Source of the DNA: an uncultured Pseudomonadota bacterium
Lineage (GTDB): Bacteria > Myxococcota_A > UBA796 > SXON01
Reading direction: 5' to 3'
Assembly: GCA_903844155.1 (NCBI GenBank)
Contig: CAIMSU010000341.1
Span: 62,001 to 126,000 of the forward strand
Length of the DNA stretch: 64,000 bases
Within the stretch, counting starts at the first letter, position 1. Every line of letters starts with the position of its first letter. Position numbers and translations under genes: made by a program. A model generated the notes under the pieces. That model did not search any database. It was given only the letters and a program-made list of their open reading frames with translations, and had not been told where the DNA came from. Below, one piece after another: positions 51,495 through 59,616 of this stretch.

Positions 51495-52117
51495 GCGTCG
51501 TCTTGCTGCCTGCGCCCGTCCGGACCCGCTTCACCGAGGAGATGCGCGGGCACTTCGCCCCGTACACCGGACAATCGTTTGAGGCGGCGGACGTGGCCGG
51601 ACGCGGGGAGCTTCGCCCCGGCTACTTCGTGCTCACGGTCGTCACCGACGTTCAGGCGATGATCGCCGATCCGAATCGTCGTTCGCCCGCTTTCGGCTGT
51701 CTCCTGCTCCCGGAGCTCTCGCCCGACCCGATCCGCGTGACCGAGGGCTGGCTCGATCTCTTCGTCGACGCTGGGCCCCGTCGCGTGGAGATGCGGTACG
51801 GCCTGCGGTTGCGCACCGCGGCCGGGGAGCCCTACTACCTGCGTGGAACCAAGGTGATCGCCCATCGGCGCTGGTTCCCGACCGTGCTCGTCGACACGAC
51901 GACGCTCTTTGTCGACGTGCACCGGGGGGACGGACCCACCGGCGATCCGCTGCTGCGCGGGATCCTCCGCATGGGGCCTCTCGCGGTGACGGCGCAGGGC
52001 CTGAGCTTCCGCGGCGAAGGCGGCCTGTTCGGCATCGCGGCGATCGCCAGGTTCATGGCGTACTATGTGCGACGGGTGTGGTGGGTCTACACGGGCCCCG
52101 TCACCCCAGCCACGTGA
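51491..52117 (+). CDS. Uncharacterised single-domain protein
   Basis: 208 residues from GTG at 51491, overlapping the GNAT stop (GTGA). No signal peptide. Notable segments: VRTRFTEEMRGHFAPY, VEMRYGLRLRTAAGEPYYLR, FPTVLVDTTTLFVDVHRGD, GILRMGPLAVTAQGLSF and a hydrophobic C-terminus (IARFMAYYVRRVWWVYTG). The DTTTLFV ... GIL-MGPL pattern reminds me of the C-terminal region of large bacterial cholesterol-oxidase/GMC-type fusion proteins, where the domain is uncharacterised; this is a weak recollection. Mostly beta structure is expected. The 3' end overlaps the convergent DUF1304 gene by 17 bp. Confidence 0.65.
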   Translation: MSVVLLPAPVRTRFTEEMRGHFAPYTGQSFEAADVAGRGELRPGYFVLTVVTDVQAMIADPNRRSPAFGCLLLPELSPDPIRVTEGWLDLFVDAGPRRVEMRYGLRLRTAAGEPYYLRGTKVIAHRRWFPTVLVDTTTLFVDVHRGDGPTGDPLLRGILRMGPLAVTAQGLSFRGEGGLFGIAAIARFMAYYVRRVWWVYTGPVTPAT

Positions 52118-52469
52118 ACGCCAGCGCGGCGAGCGCCGGGCAAGCCTGCACGTAGAAGATGCTCCGCGAGACGGTCGCCGCGCCGTACGCCCCGGCGACG
52201 ATCACGCACCCCAGGAAGAAGGTCTGAACGGCACGGGCATCCGCCGCGCCCGTCGCCCCGAGGTACAGCCCCCACACCAGGCCGGCGACGAGAAAGCCGT
52301 TGTACAAGCCCTGGTTCTTCGCCAGAACTGCCGTGATCGCCGCCTTCTCGGGCGTGTTCCGGAACGTCTTCAGCCCGAGCGGCTTCTCCCACAGGAACAT
52401 CTCCAACGTCAAAAACCAGGCGTGCAGGAGGGCGACGAGGGCGACGAGCGCGGCGGCGAGAATGTGCAT
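52101..52469 (-). CDS. DUF1304-family integral membrane protein
   Basis: 122 residues, four predicted helices. The family pattern is LLHAWFLTLEMFLWEKP near the N-terminus, then LAKNQGLYNGFLVAGLVWGL and GAYGAATVSRSIFYVQACPA. Length and order match the family well. The function of DUF1304 is unknown; it is often annotated as a predicted membrane protein. It is 36 bp downstream of the hypothetical protein gene at 52506 on the same strand, so possibly in the PilT operon. Confidence 0.9.
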   Translation of the reverse strand: MHILAAALVALVALLHAWFLTLEMFLWEKPLGLKTFRNTPEKAAITAVLAKNQGLYNGFLVAGLVWGLYLGATGAADARAVQTFFLGCVIVAGAYGAATVSRSIFYVQACPALAALAFTWLG

Positions 52470-52505
52470 GCGGCCAAGTACCGCGCCGGTCGTTGTGCTG
52501 GGCGC

Positions 52506-53051
52506 TCAAAAGCGCGGGACGACGCCGGCGACGACGCGCACCGACGGCGTCTCGATCGGGAAGCCGGACGGCGACAAGGCGAGGACGCGCGCGAGCAGGT
52601 CCTCCCGGGCACGCAAGAGAGCCGCCCGAGCCGCCTCGATCAACAGTGCGCGCTCCGCCACGAGCCGCCGGTGATGGTTGAGCCCCACCAGCGCCACGGC
52701 CCCGAGCACCACCGCCCCGCCAAAAAGCCCGTACAACAGGTTCCATTCGGCCGTGATGACGATGACCGTCACGGCGATGACCGCGAGCGTCCACGGCGGC
52801 GCGCCACCGACCGACCAGGGCACGGGCTGTTGCCTGTCCACGAGGCCGGCCTCGGCGTCGAGCAGGGTTCGAAGTGCGCGTTGGACGCCCACGACCCCGC
52901 GCCAGTCGCCCGTCCCCTCCTCGCCCGCGAGATCGACCAGGAGCCCGCACACATGGAGCTGGCGTCGCCACTCGTCGCCTGTCCACGGCGGACCCTGTCG
53001 CGTCTGGATCGCCGCCTGGATCCTCGCGATGTCTACGACGCCGTTCCGCAT
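52506..53051 (-). CDS. Two-helix membrane protein encoded behind the PilT fusion
   Basis: 181 residues. The N-terminal ~80 residues are soluble and helical (DIARIQAAIQTRQG, VQRALRTLLDAEAGLVDRQ). Two adjacent membrane helices follow (PWTLAVIAVTVIVITAEW and LYGLFGGAVVLGAVALVGL), then a basic, Ala/Leu-rich helical tail. No family is recognised. It starts 3 bp after the stop of the double PilT gene, so co-expression is nearly certain and it may attach the motor to the membrane, which is an inference from position only. Confidence 0.68.
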   Translation of the reverse strand: MRNGVVDIARIQAAIQTRQGPPWTGDEWRRQLHVCGLLVDLAGEEGTGDWRGVVGVQRALRTLLDAEAGLVDRQQPVPWSVGGAPPWTLAVIAVTVIVITAEWNLLYGLFGGAVVLGAVALVGLNHHRRLVAERALLIEAARAALLRAREDLLARVLALSPSGFPIETPSVRVVAGVVPRF

Positions 53052-53054
53052 GAA

Positions 53055-55229
53055 TCAGACCGGCGGCGGCAGGATCTTTGGGTTGAGCACAAAGCGCAGG
53101 GCCTCGTCGTAGGCGATCCGTCCGTCGCGCACGGCCTCCTTGAGCGCCGTGTCCATCGTCATCATGCCGTCGCGCCGCTGTGTCTCCAGGATGGTCGGGA
53201 TCTGGTGGAGCTTGTTCTCCCGGATCAACGCCCGGATCGCGGGCGTGCCGACCAGCATCTCAAAGATGGCGACTCGCCCGCCGCCCGTCCGTTTCTGCAG
53301 CAGCCGTTGCGAGACGACGCCCAACAGGCACGACGCCAACTGCGCCCGCGCCTGCGCCTGCTGCGCCGAGGGGAACGTGTCGATGATGCGGTCCATCGCC
53401 TGCCCGGCGTCGTTGGAATGCAGGGTTGCAAGAACCAGATGCCCGGTCTCGGCCGCGGTGAGCGCCGCCCCGATCGTCTCGGCGTCGCGCATCTCGCCGA
53501 CGAGGATGACGTCTGGATCCTGGCGCAGGATGTACTTCAGGGCGGACGCAAAACTCTTCGTGTCGGCCGAGACTTCGCGCTGGTCGACGGTCGCGACCTT
53601 CGAAAAATGCGCGTACTCGATGGGATCTTCGACGGTGATGATGCGGCAGGGGCGCGTCTCGTTGATGCGGTTCACGAGGCAAGCGAGGGTGGTGGACTTG
53701 CCCGACCCCGTCGGCCCAACGACGAGCAGCAGGCCCTGGGGACGATCGCCGAGGGCGAGCAGCGCCTCAGGCAGGCCCAGCTCGGCGGGGTCGGGGATGT
53801 GGGTGGGGATGGCTCGCATCGCCGCGGCCATCCGGCCTTTCTGGAAGTAGGCGTTGACGCGGAAGCGCCGGTGGTCGTCCAGCGCGAGCGCAAAATCGAC
53901 CTCGTGGTCCAGCTCGTAGATCGCGCGTTGCCGCGTCGTCATCACCGAATTCAGCAGCATCCGCATGTCGCCCTCGGACAGGATGTCGTCCGCGAGCGGC
54001 TGGAGCGAGCCGGAGAGGCGGATGAGCGGGCATCGGCCGCTGGTGAGGTGCAGGTCGCTGGCGCCGCGGTCATCGGCCTCGCGCAGCATGGCGCGAAGAT
54101 CGAGCCCGGAGCTCTTGGAGTCCGCACGCCGCAAGCTCAGGACACCCGTGGACATGCCGCGGGCCTGCAGCGCAAATTCGTCCGGGTTGGAAGCGTAGGC
54201 GAGCCCGATCTCGTACGTGATCCTGCCCTCGCGGTAGAGGCTCAAAAAGGCGTCGTTGAAGCTCACCATCCCGTCGCCCGAGCTGACGCGCAGCAGGTCG
54301 GTCAGCTCGTCGATGCGCTGCTCGCGCAGGAGTCGGGCGACGGCCGGGGTGTTCGTGAGCACCTCGACCGCGGCGACCCGCGCGTTGCCCTCGCCGACGG
54401 CGGGCAGGAGGCGCTGGCTGATGATGCCGACGAGCGAGAGCGAGAGGTCCATCGCCGCTTGCGAGCGTAGATGCTCGGGAAAGTATGAGAGGATGCGCTG
54501 GAGCGTTTGCGTGGCGTCGATGGTGTGGAGGCTGGCGAGGACGAGGTGCCCGGTCAGGGCGGCCGAGAGGGCGACGCTCATGGTGTCGGCGTCGCGCATC
54601 TCGCCGATCAGCAGCACGTCGGGGCTCTGGCGGACGGCGTGCTTGAGCGCCTCGCGGAATCCGGGGCTGTCGCTGCCGATCTCGCGCTGGGTGACGCGGG
54701 ATTTGAGGTCGTGGTGGACGAATTCGATCGGGTCTTCGAGCGTGACGATGTGGGAGGGCCGGGTGGCGTTGATGTGGTGGATGAGGGCTGCGAGCGTCGT
54801 CGACTTGCCCGACCCCGTCGCCCCGGTGACCAAGACCAGACCGCGCGGCTGGTCGGCAAAACGCCGGATCTCCGGGGGCAGTCCGAGATCCTCGGTCTCC
54901 AGCGAACCGGACGGGACCGCCCGGGCGACGCACGCGAGCTGGCCTTGCTGACGGAGCAGCGCGAGGCGGAAGCGGCGGGGCGCGGAGCCTTCGGTCGCGG
55001 CGAGCGACAGGCCGACGTCGATGTCGCCGACAGCGTCGAATTGCGCGCGTTGGCCGGGGGTGAGGGCGAGGGCGAGGAGGTCGTCGAGGTCCGCGCGGGT
55101 GAGCGCGCTGGTCCGAAGCATGCGGACAACGCCGTGGATGCGCGCGGCGGGTACCCGGCCTTCGGTGAGGAAGAGATCGGAGGCGCTCGCCGTCTCCATC
55201 GCGGCGAGGAGGGGGAGGATGGGGGACAT
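53055..55229 (-). CDS. Tandem fusion of two PilT/PilU-type pilus retraction ATPases
   Basis: 724 residues, twice the length of a PilT. Each half is complete. N-half (~1-365): Walker A GATGSGKST (136-144), Asp-box LEDPIEF, Walker B LLIGEMRDADT and His-box LVLASLHT. C-half (~375-724): Walker A GPTGSGKST (505-513), VEDPIEYAH, VILVGEMRDAET and LVLATLHSND. Both keep the N-terminal SDLxLT signature of PilT/PilU (SASDLFLTEG and GASDLHLTSGRC). PilT and PilU are hexameric cytoplasmic motors that depolymerise type IV pili. The fusion could make a ring of three double chains with alternating subunits. ATG at 55229, TTGACA promoter motif upstream. Confidence 0.95.
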   Translation of the reverse strand: MSPILPLLAAMETASASDLFLTEGRVPAARIHGVVRMLRTSALTRADLDDLLALALTPGQRAQFDAVGDIDVGLSLAATEGSAPRRFRLALLRQQGQLACVARAVPSGSLETEDLGLPPEIRRFADQPRGLVLVTGATGSGKSTTLAALIHHINATRPSHIVTLEDPIEFVHHDLKSRVTQREIGSDSPGFREALKHAVRQSPDVLLIGEMRDADTMSVALSAALTGHLVLASLHTIDATQTLQRILSYFPEHLRSQAAMDLSLSLVGIISQRLLPAVGEGNARVAAVEVLTNTPAVARLLREQRIDELTDLLRVSSGDGMVSFNDAFLSLYREGRITYEIGLAYASNPDEFALQARGMSTGVLSLRRADSKSSGLDLRAMLREADDRGASDLHLTSGRCPLIRLSGSLQPLADDILSEGDMRMLLNSVMTTRQRAIYELDHEVDFALALDDHRRFRVNAYFQKGRMAAAMRAIPTHIPDPAELGLPEALLALGDRPQGLLLVVGPTGSGKSTTLACLVNRINETRPCRIITVEDPIEYAHFSKVATVDQREVSADTKSFASALKYILRQDPDVILVGEMRDAETIGAALTAAETGHLVLATLHSNDAGQAMDRIIDTFPSAQQAQARAQLASCLLGVVSQRLLQKRTGGGRVAIFEMLVGTPAIRALIRENKLHQIPTILETQRRDGMMTMDTALKEAVRDGRIAYDEALRFVLNPKILPPPV

Positions 55230-55296
55230 GCGCCCACGTAGCGCGCCGGCCGGGGAGGATGTCTCCGGGGCGCGCGGGCGCGGGGTACGAGCGAGA

Positions 55297-55326
55297 CAAT
55301 CGCTGCGATTGCTTCGGCCCTGTCAA
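55297..55326 (-). promoter_or_regulatory. Possible promoter/operator of the double PilT gene
   Basis: A perfect TTGACA on the minus strand (55326-55321) lies ~92 bp upstream of the PilT start codon. The palindrome CAATCGCTGCGATTG (55297-55311) lies where its -10 region would be. No good -10 hexamer is seen, so this may be an activator- or repressor-controlled promoter. Confidence 0.35.
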
Positions 55327-55342
55327 GAGATCGTCAAGTCGG

Positions 55343-55371
55343 TTGTCATTGGGGGGGGGGGGGCGCATTAT
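55343..55371 (+). promoter_or_regulatory. Promoter-like element with a G13 spacer (phase-variation candidate)
   Basis: TTGTCA (55343-55348) and CATTAT (55366-55371) are exactly 17 bp apart. The spacer is TT, 13 consecutive G (55351-55363), CG. It faces the three-gene operon starting at 55443. Loss or gain of one G would change spacing to 16 or 18 bp, the mechanism known for meningococcal porA. Confidence 0.7.
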
Positions 55372-55407
55372 GGCCAACGGGCTGGTTCCTTTCGTGGCCT
55401 TCGCGCG

Positions 55408-55443
55408 ATGGAATCTGCGAACCACCCGAACCCGGCGACCTGA
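55408..55443 (+). CDS. Possible 11-residue leader peptide
   Basis: A short ORF (MESANHPNPAT) starts at 55408 downstream of the predicted transcription start. Its TGA overlaps the ATG of the 55443 gene as TGATG. That gene has no visible ribosome site of its own, so re-initiation from the leader is one way it could be translated. Purely positional evidence. Confidence 0.25.
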   Translation: MESANHPNPAT

Positions 55444-56234
55444 TGGCCCTGATCAACTCCCACCCGCAGCGCGAGATGCACGTCTCCAGCGCTCTGACCA
55501 CGGCGAGCAAGTACATCTACTTCTGGTTCACCAGCTACGTACCCTGCATCGCCATGGACTCCGCCATCGCGTCGTTAAAGGTGAAGAACTGCCAGGGGAA
55601 CGTCGAGATTACCCCGGTGGTCCAGTTCGCGCCGACCCGGAGCGACTCGCCGAGCGCCCCGCTGGTCGTCAACGGCGGGACCGGGTTCACGCCGATCACC
55701 ACCGACAACGAGTACGTCGTCACTGCGGCGAACTACGCGTTGTCCGCGAGTACGCCGGGCAACACCTACGTCCGGTTCGGCGTCGGCGTCCGTGTGACCG
55801 CTGCCGGCACCGGCACCGCAGACGTGACGATGCACATGCACTTCCTGCAGCTCGGCCAGTTGCTGGCGCCGTGGAGCGGCCACGCCCATGCGACCTCGAC
55901 CACGGTCATGTTCACGCCGATCAGCGGGTGGCTGGCTGCGCACAACATCACGGCGTTCGTCGCCGCCATCGTGATGGCGAACCGCACCGGGAACTACCAG
56001 CTCGACATCGTCTACCGGACGGCTTCGACCTCGCCGGAGAGCGCGGATGCCTGGAGCGCGGGTCAGCTCGCCGCGCTCATCAACGCCAACGGCGAGACGT
56101 GCAGCCTCGAACGGTCGCTCTCGCTCGGAAACAAGATGTGGGTTCAGTTCGGCGTCGTCTCCAGCCTGTCGTCCGGCACCACGCCCGGTCAGGCCGACAT
56201 CAGCGTCCTCGTCGGGATCCGGCAGGCCACGTGA
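55443..56234 (+). CDS. Beta-rich protein, first gene of the G13-promoter operon
   Basis: 263 residues. No signal peptide, lipobox or membrane segment. Thr/Ser/Ala-rich with strand-like alternation throughout (GNTYVRFGVGVRVTAAGTG, ADVTMHMHFLQLGQLLAPW, NKMWVQFGVVSSLSSG). Only two or three cysteines. No family is recognised. The pattern of a small N-terminal segment and jelly-roll-like strands would suit a structural or carbohydrate-binding domain, as in fibre or spike proteins, but nothing proves this. No ribosome site is obvious. The stop overlaps the next gene's GTG start. Confidence 0.68.
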   Translation: MALINSHPQREMHVSSALTTASKYIYFWFTSYVPCIAMDSAIASLKVKNCQGNVEITPVVQFAPTRSDSPSAPLVVNGGTGFTPITTDNEYVVTAANYALSASTPGNTYVRFGVGVRVTAAGTGTADVTMHMHFLQLGQLLAPWSGHAHATSTTVMFTPISGWLAAHNITAFVAAIVMANRTGNYQLDIVYRTASTSPESADAWSAGQLAALINANGETCSLERSLSLGNKMWVQFGVVSSLSSGTTPGQADISVLVGIRQAT

Positions 56235-57769
56235 GCGCTGGGGCCTGCCAGAAGCGTGGGCCCGGTTGCGCGAGCGCGGAGTGCACGGCCTGCGCCGATC
56301 AGGCCGTTGCGGCGATCAACTATGCGAGCTCGCTGCCGCCTTCGATCCCCGTGGTGACGATGGGGCAGATCAGGGCGGCGAGGTTTCGGGGTGGATTCCA
56401 ACCGCAGCGGAGGCAGCGGACGGCGAGCTACGCAGGGTCGACGGACGCGGAGGTGCTCCTCGATGGCGTTGAGATGGACCAGTGGGAGGGGGGCAACGTC
56501 GGGCCGTTCGGGTTTCCGGGCCTTGGCTCGCCCGGTGGGGTCGGCGGGCCGGGCGGGACGGGGGATCCGGGTGGGCCGAGCAACCCGGGCGGGCATACGA
56601 TCGGTCCGCTACATGGACAGTTGCCGCCTGGCCTCGTACCGAGCGCCGGCTCCGGGCTTCACGTGACCCCGCGCGGAGGGAGTTTTGGCAGAGGCGACGA
56701 TCCGTGCTCGCCGGATGACGAGTACGAGGTGACGGATGATGGGGTGACGGTAGTGGACACCGCGCTTTTGCAGACGCAATTCCTCGCGTTCACAGGCGAC
56801 GGCCGGATCGCCGACACCACCGCCCGGCTGACGGTCGCGGACGCTTACGACGCCAAGCGGCGCCGCTACCCGCCGGGGAGCGTACGCCTCTATGTGTCGG
56901 CGAAGCCCACGTCCGCCGGGGCCGACTACTATTCCTTCCTGTCGCACCGAGGTCTCAAGTTTGAGTTTGAGGCGGCGGACTCCAGTGGGAGCGCGAACGC
57001 CACGAATCTCAATCGGCCGCTCGGTGGTGGGTGGGGGCAGGCGGAGTCCTACGAGGAGGGAGGCGTGACGTGGATGTACACCGACCAGAGTTATGACCCG
57101 TCCCCCGTGATTGTCGCGACCAGCGATCCGGTTGGGCAGAGTTTCGCTCAGGGCACATTGACCGGAATCACGAACGACACCGTCAAGCTTGACGCGAACA
57201 AGGGTCTGTTGACGGGGCTGAGCGTGGTCCGGCTGGGGCCGGACTCTTACCGAGGGTACTACGGGGCGGAGTCCAACCAGCCGCCCGGAAGCCCGGTTCC
57301 GGACGATCCTCAGTCGCCGATAGGCACTATTTTCGCTGCCACGTCTCCGGACAAGGTCCTTTGGATGGTGGACGGGGCTGCCGGGCCGGTCCACGGGAAC
57401 CTCATCGGGCCGATGGTAAGCGATGATGGGACCGGGCAGGCGAGCAACGCAGCACTCTCCGGCCAGCCGTTCGCGTTGAAGCGGAACGACCCCACGAATC
57501 CAGCGTGTGTCACGCTCTTCTACTACCGGTACCCACAGGGGGACGCGATCCCGACGGAGATCTACTACACGACGGCATTGGATGGCACCTCCTTCCCACC
57601 AGAGAACGAGCAACTGCTCTCACGGGCAGATGTCGATTCGGCCGTCGATTGGACCCCCGCCGGGCCGACAATCATCCGTCTTCGCGATGGGACGTTGCGG
57701 CTGTACCTCGACAGCGAATGTGCCGGCTTCAGGTGCATCCGAGCGTACACTCTCCGGCGGAAGTCGTGA
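56231..57769 (+). CDS. Protein with collagen-like segment and GH43-like propeller domain
   Basis: 512 residues from GTG at 56231 (GTGA overlap with the preceding gene); the much longer ORF upstream is out-of-frame shadow. Cys-rich N-terminus (ACQKRGPGCASAECTACADQ), then at ~80-130 a Gly/Pro-rich stretch in which Gly recurs every third residue (FPGLGSPGGVGGPGGTGDPG). The C-terminal ~350 residues are beta-rich and resemble five-bladed GH43-type propellers: GSVRLYVSAKPTSAGADYYS, GLSVVRLGPDSYRGYYGAES and PTIIRLRDGTLRLYLDSECA. The catalytic acids are not identified, so a binding role is equally possible. No signal peptide is seen, which is puzzling for such domains. Confidence 0.68.
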   Translation: MSAGACQKRGPGCASAECTACADQAVAAINYASSLPPSIPVVTMGQIRAARFRGGFQPQRRQRTASYAGSTDAEVLLDGVEMDQWEGGNVGPFGFPGLGSPGGVGGPGGTGDPGGPSNPGGHTIGPLHGQLPPGLVPSAGSGLHVTPRGGSFGRGDDPCSPDDEYEVTDDGVTVVDTALLQTQFLAFTGDGRIADTTARLTVADAYDAKRRRYPPGSVRLYVSAKPTSAGADYYSFLSHRGLKFEFEAADSSGSANATNLNRPLGGGWGQAESYEEGGVTWMYTDQSYDPSPVIVATSDPVGQSFAQGTLTGITNDTVKLDANKGLLTGLSVVRLGPDSYRGYYGAESNQPPGSPVPDDPQSPIGTIFAATSPDKVLWMVDGAAGPVHGNLIGPMVSDDGTGQASNAALSGQPFALKRNDPTNPACVTLFYYRYPQGDAIPTEIYYTTALDGTSFPPENEQLLSRADVDSAVDWTPAGPTIIRLRDGTLRLYLDSECAGFRCIRAYTLRRKS

Positions 57770-59496
57770 GGCTGCTGCTGGGGGCGCTGGCCCTGCTCGC
57801 CGCTCCCAGACCGGCTACCGCAGCGACTCCCCAACAAGCCTCCAGCACCCTCAACTGGCCCGACCAGGAAGTCGCCATCGTTCACCCCGCGGGCGACACA
57901 AACGGTGACGGCTACGACGATGTCGTGGTTTCCGGATGGCTCACCGCAGGCGCTTCCGTTTCCTTGGGGGGGCAGGCGGGGCTCGCGACTGGGGAGGCCC
58001 TGGAGGTGGGCCATCCGTCCACGGACGGGCTGTGTGCCGGAGGCGTCGGCGACATCAACGGGGATGGGTACGCCGATGTGGTGGTCACCTACGAGTTCGC
58101 CCCTGCCGAAGTCTATCTCGGGGCCTCATCCGGACTGACCCAAACCTTGGACTGGGACGACGGGGACCTTCTCGCCGCTTGCGCGACGCCGGTGGGCGAC
58201 ATCAATGGTGATGGCTTTGACGACGTTCTCCTGGCCGCGTCCCTGGACCACGGGTGGACCAACACGGTTCTCGTGGTTGACGGCGGGCCAGCGGGGTTCG
58301 CCGCCGCGCCCGCGCAGTCACTGTCAGGCCTCAACTATGACGACGGGTTCGGCGGCGAAGTAGCTTCTGCGGGCGACGTGGACGGGGATGGCGTCCCGGA
58401 CGTCGTCATGATGTCGAGTTACCGCCACGTCTCTGTGTACCTCGGAGATGGCACGGCGCTATCGACCGAGCCCGCCACGACGCTCTCCGGCGATCCCGGC
58501 GACACCCACTTCGGCTTTGCTGTGTCGGGCGCCGGGGACACCAATGGCGATGGGTACTCCGACGTGACGGTGGGTGAGCCCAACTGGTGCTCAGGCTTTG
58601 GTCGAGGGGTCGGGGCCTGGGCGAGGCGATCATGCCCCCCGGTTGGCCGGGTCTTCGCGTTTTACGGCTCCGCTCTCGGAGTGGATGGGGCCGACAGGTC
58701 CACGCTTCACGGAGACGAGTCGTACTTCGAGTTCGGGGAGAGCCTTTCTGCCGCCGGAGACGTCGACGGCGATGGCTTTGAGGATGTGGTGGTCGCTGAT
58801 ATGGACTCGGCCGCAGCCGTGGGAGGGATGGTTTTCATGGGCTCGCCCGGAGGCCTCCGGGACGCCGGGCCGCGTCGCCTTCAGGAGCAGCAGGCACGAG
58901 AATGTTGGGAAGGCGGAATGGTGGCTGGCGTTGGAGACGTGGACGGGGACGGCCTGGGTGACGTCGTCGTGGGGGAATTTGCCGCCGACGTGGACGTCAT
59001 CGGCGGCTGCGCCGAACCCGATTTGTCCGCTGACGCCCCCAACGTCTACCTCTACACCGGCTACCCGACCGACAACCCGGACCGGGACGGCGATGGCCTC
59101 CCGTCCAGCCAGGACTGCGACGACAGTGACCCCAGCGTCGGCAAGTTGGAGGCCTACGTGGACGCGGATGGCGATGGGTACGGCGGCGTCACCACGGCGC
59201 TCGAGTGCGGCAACGCCCCCGGCTACTCCGCCGTGAACACCGACTGCAACGACGCCGACCCCACCATCCACCCCAGCGCCACCGACATCCCCGGCGACGG
59301 CATCGACCAGAACTGCGACGGGGTGGACGCGAGCAGGGCCGAGCCGGCCCCCAAGACGCCCGCCTGTGGCGGCTGCGCCACCGATGCGGCGCGTCCCGGG
59401 TTCGCGCTGTTCGTGGCGGCGCTGCTGGTGGCGCGGCGGCGCGTGCGGGCGGGATCGCAGGCGTCGGGCTTGGCCGGCGACGAAGCCCTCGACTGA
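57766..59496 (+). CDS. Surface protein with FG-GAP propeller, MopE motifs and MYXO-CTERM-like tail
   Basis: 576 residues from GTG at 57766 (GTGA overlap). Signal peptide LLLGALALLAAPRPATAATP. Residues ~30-430 hold about seven FG-GAP/integrin-type blades, each with a calcium loop such as GDTNGDGYDDVVV, GDINGDGYADVVV, GDINGDGFDDVLL and GDVDGDGFEDVVV. Two MopE motifs follow (DRDGDGLPSSQDCDDSDPSV and DADGDGYGG ... DQNCDG). The C-terminus has a Cys-rich patch (CGGCATD), a hydrophobic helix (FALFVAALLVA) and an Arg cluster (RRRVRAG): the tripartite MYXO-CTERM sorting signal for surface attachment in myxobacteria. It is the last gene of the phase-variation-candidate operon. Confidence 0.88.
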   Translation: MRLLLGALALLAAPRPATAATPQQASSTLNWPDQEVAIVHPAGDTNGDGYDDVVVSGWLTAGASVSLGGQAGLATGEALEVGHPSTDGLCAGGVGDINGDGYADVVVTYEFAPAEVYLGASSGLTQTLDWDDGDLLAACATPVGDINGDGFDDVLLAASLDHGWTNTVLVVDGGPAGFAAAPAQSLSGLNYDDGFGGEVASAGDVDGDGVPDVVMMSSYRHVSVYLGDGTALSTEPATTLSGDPGDTHFGFAVSGAGDTNGDGYSDVTVGEPNWCSGFGRGVGAWARRSCPPVGRVFAFYGSALGVDGADRSTLHGDESYFEFGESLSAAGDVDGDGFEDVVVADMDSAAAVGGMVFMGSPGGLRDAGPRRLQEQQARECWEGGMVAGVGDVDGDGLGDVVVGEFAADVDVIGGCAEPDLSADAPNVYLYTGYPTDNPDRDGDGLPSSQDCDDSDPSVGKLEAYVDADGDGYGGVTTALECGNAPGYSAVNTDCNDADPTIHPSATDIPGDGIDQNCDGVDASRAEPAPKTPACGGCATDAARPGFALFVAALLVARRRVRAGSQASGLAGDEALD

Positions 59497-59616
59497 CCAG
59501 CACCCGCGCAGGCCCGACGCGGCGTTCCGCGCAGGATCCCAGCCAGGCGCGGATCCGGGCGAGCCGCCCAAAGGAGGCCGAGAATCCCGCACTCGACCTG
59601 CATCCGGCACCCTGCA

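Noticed and set aside
55259-56230. In-frame upstream extension of the 56231 gene through the G13 run, as a frame-switching gene
   Set aside because: The extension is in the wrong frame for the 55443 gene and is Arg/His-rich shadow sequence; the GTGA start at 56231 fits the local pattern of coupled starts.
55443-57769. Phage tail-fibre module (beta-rich protein plus collagen-like protein without signal peptides)
   Set aside because: No tail, capsid, integrase or lysis gene is nearby, and the coupled third gene has a signal peptide and a myxobacterial surface-sorting tail.
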